Source: Allobacillus halotolerans (GTDB lineage Bacteria > Bacillota > Bacilli > Bacillales > Alkalibacillaceae). From it: 57,409 nt of DNA. The translations under genes were made by a program, and so were the position numbers. Location of the stretch: positions 1-57,409 of the forward strand of contig NZ_JAHLZF010000018.1 of NCBI RefSeq assembly GCF_018967645.1, read 5' to 3'. Under the pieces are notes generated by a model. It worked only from the letters and a program-made list of their open reading frames with translations. It was not told the origin of the DNA and did no database searches. Positions 51,297 to 57,409 of this stretch are shown piece by piece (the first letter of the stretch is position 1; every line of letters begins with the position of its first letter).

Positions 51297-52248
51297 GGTT
51301 CTTCTCCTCCTGAATCAAATTCATGAACACTTCTTCAAAATTGATGGTCGTTCGGTCGATTTTTTCAATGATTGTATTTTCCTTTTTCAATAAATCCATC
51401 AAATCATAAATATCGTTATCTTGCTCTAAAGTGATCGTCAACTTCATCCCATCCAGTAATTCATTCATCGGAAACTTTACGTCTAATTCTTTCTGTTGTT
51501 GTTCTGTAAGTTCATTTCCTAGCGTTAAAACATAAGCACTTGTTTCAAACAAATTCATCAGTTCCTCTACTTTTTCATCCGCAATTACTTTTCCATCGTT
51601 GATAATTACTGTCCGCTCACATAAGTCTTGGACGACAGGCATGTCATGTGTACTAATGATAATCGTCTTCCCAGCCTCTGAAATCTTCTTCAACAATTGG
51701 CGCACTTCATACCCTGTTTCGATATCTAGACCTAATGTCGGTTCGTCGAGTAAAATCACGTCACTATCTGCCAATAAAGCAACAGCTAATGCCAGCTTCT
51801 GCTGCATACCACGAGATAAATTGCTGACGAGTTCATTTTCCTTTTGTTTCAATTTAAACTCATGCAATAGCTCTTCAATTTCGCTGGCCTTTTCCTTCCG
51901 GCTATTCCCACGGTTTCCTGCGAAATATTCTAGGTTTTCTCTCGCAGTTAAGCGCCAATATAAATTCCGGTTCCCCTCTAATACAGCACTAATGTGTTCC
52001 AATCCTTTTAGACGATTCTTTTGCATCGTGATGCCGTTAATGACGACTTCCCCTTCATCAGGGACGATGAGTCCACAGATCATTTTGATCGTTGTCGTCT
52101 TGCCAGCACCATTCGGTCCGAGTAAGCCGAGAATTTCTCCACGTTTCACAGTGAAATTCACATCGTTAACAGCTTGAACCCACTCTTTTGTTTTTCTTTT
52201 TTTGTAACCTTTTTTTAGACCTTTCACTTCAATTAAAATTTCTTCCAT
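51274..52248 (-). CDS. ABC transporter ATP-binding protein
   Basis: The 324 aa protein has Walker A GPNGAGKTTTIKM near 42, signature LSRGMQQKLALAVAL, Walker B VILLDEPTLGLD, switch His in IISTHDMP. A C-terminal domain of about 90 residues is typical for NatA/DrrA drug- or Na+-export ATPases. It forms a two-gene unit with the ABC-2 permease. Divergent from the antiporter at 52525. Confidence 0.88.
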   Translation of the reverse strand: MEEILIEVKGLKKGYKKRKTKEWVQAVNDVNFTVKRGEILGLLGPNGAGKTTTIKMICGLIVPDEGEVVINGITMQKNRLKGLEHISAVLEGNRNLYWRLTARENLEYFAGNRGNSRKEKASEIEELLHEFKLKQKENELVSNLSRGMQQKLALAVALLADSDVILLDEPTLGLDIETGYEVRQLLKKISEAGKTIIISTHDMPVVQDLCERTVIINDGKVIADEKVEELMNLFETSAYVLTLGNELTEQQQKELDVKFPMNELLDGMKLTITLEQDNDIYDLMDLLKKENTIIEKIDRTTINFEEVFMNLIQEEKNHAIHSIN

Positions 52249-52524
52249 TGACTCTCACCCTTCTTTTACGACTATATCTAAAGTTTAGCAATCCCATCCC
52301 CACAAGCGAACAGACTACAGCACTGTATTGTTTCCGTCTATAGTCTGAATGTTCAAACAACCCTCGTTACTAAAAATATGTAAAAAAGTTATAGTAATTA
52401 TTATACTAGATAAAATTCTAATTGTTAATTATTTTCAAAAAATATAAAACTGGCCAATCACCTGATAAGTAAAACAATAATAATTATGATAAAATTAAAA
52501 ACAGAAAATTAATGGAGGATTCTA

Positions 52525-54042
52525 ATGTTTTTAGATTCAGTAGGAAATGATCAATTAATTATATTAGTCGCTTTTCTTTTAATTAGCGGTGTTCTTGCTG
52601 CAAAATTCTCCAGCCAAATGGGGCTCCCCTCCCTTGTTTTATTTATTGCCGTCGGTATGGCGATCGGAAGCGATGGCTTTGGTTGGATTTATTTTGATGA
52701 TGCGGATATCGCTCAAATTATTGGTGTTGCAGCACTTGTGGTCATTCTGTTTGAGGGTGGACTCCAAACCAAGTGGAAATCCATGCGTCCAGCAATTGTT
52801 CCGGCACTGTCATTGGCGACGGTCGGAGTCTTTATCACATCTGTTTTAGCTGGTCTTGCTGCCCACTATTTATTAGATGTTCCTTGGCTTCATGCATTAT
52901 TACTCGGTTCCATTGTCGGTTCAACTGATGCTGCAGCTGTCTTCGCTACATTCAAAGAACGAAATGTAAAGCCGAAAATCGCTTCAACACTTGAAGCTGA
53001 ATCGGGTACCAATGATCCGATGGCCGTTTTTTTAACACTTATTTTCATTGAAATGATTGTAAATGATTCAAGTTTATTCGTAATGATCCCTGCATTTTTT
53101 TGGCAAATGGGTGTTGGTTTAATCCTCGGTATTTTATTAGGACGATTTTCATCATTTATCATTAATAAAATTAGTTTGGAATCGAGTGGTTTATATCCGA
53201 TTTTGGCCTTAGCTTTTGCATTCATGATTTATAGTGCAGCTTCTCTCATCGGAGCAAGTGGTTTTTTAGCAGTATACGTTGCTGGTGTAATTGTTGGGAA
53301 TTCTGAATTGACTTACCGCTATCCTATTTTCCAATTTAATGAAGGGCTTGCCTGGATTGCACAAATTTTCATGTTTATGATTCTTGGATTACTCGCTTTC
53401 CCGGAACAAGTTTTTGAAGGCAGTATCGTCTTCTCTGGTGTCATGATCTCTGTATTTCTTATTTTAGTTGCACGCCCAATCGCTGTCTTTATCTCTACGA
53501 TTAAGATGGGCTACACGTTTAAAGAGAAAATCTTTATTTCTTGGGCCGGTTTACGAGGGGCTGTTCCAATCGTTCTGGCGACCTTCCCGATTGTTGCAGG
53601 TGTAGAACATTCAGAAACGTTTTTTAATATTGTATTCTTTACAGTATTAATTTCTGCACTCGTACAGGGCTCAACGATAACGTTGTTTGCCAAAAAGCTT
53701 GATTTACTAGGACCGAAGAAAGTAACGCCTGAACATTCAATTGAATTGATTTCATTGGGCAAAGCGAATGCTGAGATGGTTCAGTTTCAAACAAATGAAA
53801 CACATGCCGTCGTCGGTAATAAATTGCGAGATATTAATTTTCCAAAAAAAGCTTCCATTGCAGCGATTGTTCGTAATGGAAATTTAATCACCCCATACGG
53901 CGATACAGAGATTCAAGAAGGGGATTACTTGTATATATTGGTTACACGTAAATTCAAAGAAGATTTGCGCGTTATATTGAACCAAAAAAATGAAGATCAC
54001 CACGATAACGGTGTAGTTCCTAAAAAAAATAAAACAAAATAA
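52525..54042 (+). CDS. Potassium/proton antiporter of the CPA1 (NhaP2/CvrA) type
   Basis: The 505 aa protein has 12-13 membrane helices (to about 390) with the ion-binding pair in GSIVGSTDAAAVFAT and ESGTNDPMAVFL, then a C-terminal TrkA-C (RCK-C) domain, about 410-490, with TPYGDTEIQEGDYLYILV. RCK-C binds cyclic di-AMP in related K+ exporters. It probably exports K+ or Na+ for H+. GGAGG lies 8 nt before the ATG. An inverted repeat CAGACTA/TAGTCTG stands in the divergent region at about 52310-52345. Confidence 0.88.
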   Translation: MFLDSVGNDQLIILVAFLLISGVLAAKFSSQMGLPSLVLFIAVGMAIGSDGFGWIYFDDADIAQIIGVAALVVILFEGGLQTKWKSMRPAIVPALSLATVGVFITSVLAGLAAHYLLDVPWLHALLLGSIVGSTDAAAVFATFKERNVKPKIASTLEAESGTNDPMAVFLTLIFIEMIVNDSSLFVMIPAFFWQMGVGLILGILLGRFSSFIINKISLESSGLYPILALAFAFMIYSAASLIGASGFLAVYVAGVIVGNSELTYRYPIFQFNEGLAWIAQIFMFMILGLLAFPEQVFEGSIVFSGVMISVFLILVARPIAVFISTIKMGYTFKEKIFISWAGLRGAVPIVLATFPIVAGVEHSETFFNIVFFTVLISALVQGSTITLFAKKLDLLGPKKVTPEHSIELISLGKANAEMVQFQTNETHAVVGNKLRDINFPKKASIAAIVRNGNLITPYGDTEIQEGDYLYILVTRKFKEDLRVILNQKNEDHHDNGVVPKKNKTK

Positions 54043-54048
54043 ATTGGC

Positions 54049-54107
54049 AATGCTCAGGATTACATGCTCTAGCAAAAAAGCTGACATGTACTTCTGAGCA
54101 TTTTTTA
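54049..54107 (+). terminator. Terminator of the antiporter gene
   Basis: AATGCTCAG pairs with CTGAGCATT, with an inner TACATG/CATGTA stem, followed by TTTTTT. Confidence 0.85.
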
Positions 54108-54201
54108 TGTAGAAGTTTTATTGTTACGAAATTTTTTGTTTATAACTTCGATTTTCGGATAAATATATAGAATAGAAATAGCACCTATAGGAGGTAACAG
54201 C

Positions 54202-55056
54202 ATGAAAGACAGTATGAGTTATGGCGATGATTACAAATATATCCCAACCACTTCCACAGAAAGTGGACATTTTGAAAAAATTGCCGAAGACCTTTGGTAT
54301 CAAACAATTCAAATTGTGAATCTATACTACGTAAATAACCCGTCAGATGATGAGTGGGTATTAGTAGACGCTGGCATGCCTAAGTCAGCTAATAAAATCA
54401 TTGATACGGTTAATGAAAACTTTTCAAAGCCCCCTGTCGCAATTGTTTTGACACATGGACACTTTGATCATGTCGGAGCCATTATAGAACTCGTTGACTA
54501 CTGGAAAATTCCTGTTTATGCACATGAATACGAGCTTCCATATTTGCAAGGTGAGTTGAAATATCCAGAACCGGACCCTACAGTTGAAGGTGGCATGGTC
54601 GCCAAACTATCGCCTCTATTCCCTGTAGAGCCAATTAATCTTGGGGATAAAGTTCAACCGTTGCCAGAAGACGGCAGTATTCCACACATGAAAGATTGGC
54701 GTTGGATTCACACACCCGGGCACACACCTGGTCATATTTCTCTATTCAGAGAAAAAGACAGAACGTTAATTGCCGGAGACGCATTCGTCACTGTCAAACA
54801 GGAAAATTTATATGACGTATTTACACAAGAGAAGCAAATTAGCTCGCCTCCACGTTATTTGACACCGAACTGGGAGGATGCAGAAACATCTGTATTAAAA
54901 TTAAGAGACCTACAACCAAAACTTGCCATCACAGGACATGGACATCCAATGCAAGGTGAAGAATTACACAAAAGCTTGAATTATTTAGCGGATAATTTTA
55001 AAGAAGTCGGCATCCCAGACCACGGCCACTACGTCGATGAAGACGATCAAAAATAA
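54202..55056 (+). CDS. Metallo-beta-lactamase fold hydrolase
   Basis: The 284 aa protein has the binuclear zinc motif THGHFDH near residue 93, followed by WIHTPGHTPGHISLF near 172, GDAFVT near 190 and TGHGHPMQG near 250. The family includes hydrolases of glyoxalase II and lactonase type; substrate unknown. AGGAGG lies 8 nt before the ATG. Monocistronic with two hairpin terminators after it. Confidence 0.87.
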   Translation: MKDSMSYGDDYKYIPTTSTESGHFEKIAEDLWYQTIQIVNLYYVNNPSDDEWVLVDAGMPKSANKIIDTVNENFSKPPVAIVLTHGHFDHVGAIIELVDYWKIPVYAHEYELPYLQGELKYPEPDPTVEGGMVAKLSPLFPVEPINLGDKVQPLPEDGSIPHMKDWRWIHTPGHTPGHISLFREKDRTLIAGDAFVTVKQENLYDVFTQEKQISSPPRYLTPNWEDAETSVLKLRDLQPKLAITGHGHPMQGEELHKSLNYLADNFKEVGIPDHGHYVDEDDQK

Positions 55057-55075
55057 ACGTAAATTCAAATCGAAA

Positions 55076-55118
55076 CCCGATCGATGAAGTAAAGAAATCG
55101 ATCGGGCTTAATTTTTTT
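55076..55118 (+). terminator. Terminator of the MBL hydrolase gene
   Basis: CCCGATCGAT pairs perfectly with ATCGATCGGG around a 12-nt loop, followed by CTTAATTTTTTT. Confidence 0.85.
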
Positions 55119-55143
55119 CATATATATTTTTAATTCTCCCAAC

Positions 55144-55190
55144 AAAAATTAAAGAGCTGGCAAAGGATACTATCCTTTAACCAGCTCTTT
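55144..55190 (-). terminator. Second terminator, minus-strand genes
   Basis: AAAGAGCTGG pairs with CCAGCTCTTT, with an inner AAAGGATA/TATCCTTT stem. On the minus strand it is followed by AATTTTTG. It serves the 85 aa gene and the GGDEF gene. Confidence 0.8.
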
Positions 55191-55321
55191 GTATCTAGTA
55201 GACGCTATCAATTTCTGCACTTCTTGGATGTTTAAGTCATTCCTTACTTTACTAAGGAAGGAACACATATAGTTTAGCAGATAAACTAACGTCTGAACGT
55301 TACATTTTGATTACTATTTCG

Positions 55322-55579
55322 TTAAGTTAAATATAAAATGATGCCTGCCAAAATGACAATCGCGAAGAAAGCAATATAAATAAATGTCAGATTAGGAATA
55401 TTTCTATTCAACGCCGTTTTTTCATATTCCCAAGAACGTTCCAGTTCATCTCTAAACGTTGCATTATTTTCACGCAGCCGTTCTTGCTCTTGTTCCTCAT
55501 ATTTCTTTCCGATCATCCACGTAGCAATTAACGCAGCAATTGAAACCAACGCAATAAGAATAACTAATGTGACAACCAT
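55322..55579 (-). CDS. Small membrane protein with a charged coiled coil
   Basis: The 85 aa protein has an N-terminal membrane helix (about 3-23), an acidic and basic coiled-coil segment (24-58) and a second membrane helix (about 62-83). The function is unknown. TGAGGAGG lies 9 nt before the ATG. It follows the diguanylate cyclase gene by 44 bp and is probably cotranscribed. Confidence 0.6.
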   Translation of the reverse strand: MVVTLVILIALVSIAALIATWMIGKKYEEQEQERLRENNATFRDELERSWEYEKTALNRNIPNLTFIYIAFFAIVILAGIILYLT

Positions 55580-55623
55580 ATTATTTTACCTCCTCAGATG
55601 AAATACGAATACCATCTATATAT

Positions 55624-57300
55624 CTATATTTCCTCATCTGCGGTAAGTAAAACTTCATATGTGTTTTTACCGGATTGCTTCGCTTGATAAAGTGCCTTAT
55701 CAGCCTGTTTAATCATTTCTTCTTCCGTAAATGTAAGGGTCTTCGGCATCGTTAGTCCCATGCTTGCTGTCAACGTTAATGTAACGCCTTTAATTTTAAT
55801 CGGCTTGCGAATATTATTGTGCAGTCTTTTGACGACATCGACACAGTCTTTCTTGGATTTCACATGGCTTAACAGAATGATGAATTCATCACCACCAAGA
55901 CGAGCTACTTGGTCATCACTCCGTAAGCTATTTAAAATTCGCCGACTGAATACGCGTAATGCTTCATCTCCAAAATCGTGGCCGTATTGATCGTTCAATT
56001 CTTTTAAATTATCCATATCGACCATAATGACAGCAAAATTAGAATGATCTTGTCGACGAGCTTCTGCTAATCGTTCTGACAATCGATCTTGGAAATACCT
56101 TCGATTCGGTAAGTTGGTCAATGGGTCTTGATAAGCGAGCGTACGCAATTTCTCTTCATATTTCTTTCGTTCGGAAATTTCTCTCGTCACAACAACCATG
56201 TGGAGAAATCCGCCACTTACATCAAAAATCGGTTTGCCTTGCAATTCAAACCATAGCCATCCTTTTTCCGTATGTCGTTGCTTAAATTCCAAGGTGATTG
56301 GTACGTTTTCATTGATCGATCGAATGAATTCACTGATGATTTTGTTTTTGTCTTCTTCATGAATATTGTACAAAAGTGATTGACCAACATATTCATCTGG
56401 GTGTATGCCTAGAATAAATTCATACGAAGGCGACGCATATAAAATATTACCATCATGGTCCAACAAAGTGATCAAGTCATGTGAACTCTCAGCAATCATC
56501 CGAAAGCGTTCTTCACTTTCTCTCAATTCACGTTCAGCTTTTCGTTGCTCACTGACATCTTTCATAATGACATAAATCCCGACAAATCCCTCTTCAATAA
56601 CTAATGGCGTCATCGTCACGTGAAGTTCTTTTTTCACTGTACTCTTTACTGGAACGGTCAGTTCGAAAACTTGTGCATCCCCACGTATCGTTTTGATAAA
56701 ATGCTTTTTAAGTATTTGCTGCAGTTTTCGTTCGATATAGCTAAAAGCAGAGTTGCCAATTAATTCGCACTTCTTATACCCTGAAAGAACTTCAAATGCT
56801 TTATTAACCTCTAAAAAGTTACCATCTAAATCCAATGAAAAAATAGCATCTGCATTATTCTCGAAAAGCGATCGATAACGCTGCCTACTCAATTCTAGAT
56901 TTTGATCATCCAACCAAAACTGACTTTCAGCAGGTTCTATATAATCCATTTGACGTGCATGGACAAGGATAAAATTACTCTCTTGTAATTCGATTGGCTG
57001 CAAAGTCACATGAAGTGCTATCGTTTCCTTATTAGGTTGTGGAAAACCCATTGTAAATGAATATGGTTGCTTTGTATGAACAATTTCATCAAATTTATCC
57101 AATACAAAAACGCGAGAAATTCCAGGTACTTTTTCAGTAAGCTTATCTCCAAGATTCTCTTCTGAAAGTCCTGTTAATTCATATGCTTTATGATTGATCA
57201 TTTCATAGTAGTAATCTCCTTGCTCCCCTACACGAATGATAATCATAGCGTCTTGGATTCCATCAAAGAAAAGATCCTGCAATAACTTTGTCTGGACCAT
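55624..57300 (-). CDS. Diguanylate cyclase with PAS sensor domains
   Basis: The 558 aa protein has about three PAS domains (about 10-120, 143-255 and 268-385, the latter with PAC-type ends) and a C-terminal GGDEF domain. The active site RLGGDEF and the inhibitory site RSDD five residues before GGDEF are both intact, so it should make cyclic di-GMP with product feedback. No membrane helix or EAL domain is present, so it is a cytosolic sensor-cyclase. ATG at 57300 is chosen for the GGAGA upstream. It may control the pilus of the same region through cyclic di-GMP. Confidence 0.9.
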   Translation of the reverse strand: MVQTKLLQDLFFDGIQDAMIIIRVGEQGDYYYEMINHKAYELTGLSEENLGDKLTEKVPGISRVFVLDKFDEIVHTKQPYSFTMGFPQPNKETIALHVTLQPIELQESNFILVHARQMDYIEPAESQFWLDDQNLELSRQRYRSLFENNADAIFSLDLDGNFLEVNKAFEVLSGYKKCELIGNSAFSYIERKLQQILKKHFIKTIRGDAQVFELTVPVKSTVKKELHVTMTPLVIEEGFVGIYVIMKDVSEQRKAERELRESEERFRMIAESSHDLITLLDHDGNILYASPSYEFILGIHPDEYVGQSLLYNIHEEDKNKIISEFIRSINENVPITLEFKQRHTEKGWLWFELQGKPIFDVSGGFLHMVVVTREISERKKYEEKLRTLAYQDPLTNLPNRRYFQDRLSERLAEARRQDHSNFAVIMVDMDNLKELNDQYGHDFGDEALRVFSRRILNSLRSDDQVARLGGDEFIILLSHVKSKKDCVDVVKRLHNNIRKPIKIKGVTLTLTASMGLTMPKTLTFTEEEMIKQADKALYQAKQSGKNTYEVLLTADEEI

Positions 57301-57409
57301 AGCCACCAATCTCCTTCAATAACTTTTAGACCTGAATAAATTTCATAAATCTTAGCCCTTACAGGGCAAGGGTTTCAAAACACAAAAAAGGAAGTACCTC
57401 CCCAAAGTC

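Noticed and set aside
57330-57409. Inverted repeat AGCCCTTACAGGGC and GGAAGTACCTCC near the right edge
   Set aside because: It could be a recombinase or operator site, but the sequence ends here and there is no partner copy or integrase gene to support it.

Overview
The window comes from the chromosome of a spore-forming, low-GC Gram-positive bacterium of the Bacillaceae. Evidence is an sspE-type gamma spore protein, a PdaA-type cortex deacetylase, AGGAGG-like ribosome sites on nearly every gene, TTG and GTG starts, and a gene order that follows the Bacillus subtilis rrnD-ygzB-perR-bcp-gsaB-ygaE-ygaD-ntdP-sspE-mutY-yfhP-yfhH-recX-yfhF segment and then parts of the yfj/yfk segment. I cannot name the species. 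No insertion sequence, prophage or CRISPR array was seen.

Layout. 1-370: leader and tandem promoters of an rRNA operon that must lie just beyond the left edge on the minus strand. 370-10.8 kb: DUF6241 protein, ygzB, perR, cobalamin adenosyltransferase, 2-hydroxyacid dehydrogenase, Bcp peroxidase, K+ channel, gsaB, ygaE, and a DUF58-DUF4129-membrane protein operon. 11.0-12.5 kb: small accessory genes. 12.8-20.4 kb: ABC exporter, ntdP, sspE, mutY, yfhP, yfhH, recX, yfhF. 20.4-24.9 kb: tRNA-like element, GNAT gene with a possible attenuator, a dense DnaA-box cluster, an Xre regulator and yxlEFG-like genes. 25.1-34.4 kb: a type IV pilus locus (pilB-pilC-pilin-pilD-pilM-pilN-pilO, two minor pilins, and a divergent pilin with a beta-helix body). 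34.8-48.1 kb: base-excision repair, PdaA, antiporter, OsmC, MFS, yfkH-yfkI-yfkJ, AGCS symporter, SRAP, PlsC, HAD, MreBH. 48.2-57.4 kb: EamA exporter, deaminase, ABC transporter, cation/H+ antiporter, metallo-beta-lactamase-fold hydrolase, and a PAS-GGDEF diguanylate cyclase.

The most unusual feature is a set of nine intergenic tandem-repeat arrays scattered through otherwise conserved gene order. They belong to several sequence families with no obvious similarity, yet use only two unit lengths: 21 bp (families A, B, C, D) and 52 bp (families E, F and a small block G next to F). Registers are kept for up to 19 consecutive units with almost no indels. These lengths are close to two and five turns of B-DNA. 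Families A, B and C each occur at two separate loci. No array lies between two divergent promoters; each follows the 3' end of at least one gene. This suggests a chromosome-architecture or 3'-end element system resembling REP/BIME elements in position but not in sequence.

Other points of interest are the DnaA-box cluster far from any oriC genes, two leaders in which hairpins bury the ribosome site (sspE and the GNAT gene), an unassigned small RNA or attenuator downstream of gsaB, and a sigma-H-like promoter for the pilus operon. Gene calls rest on motifs and family recognition made by eye; no database search was run.
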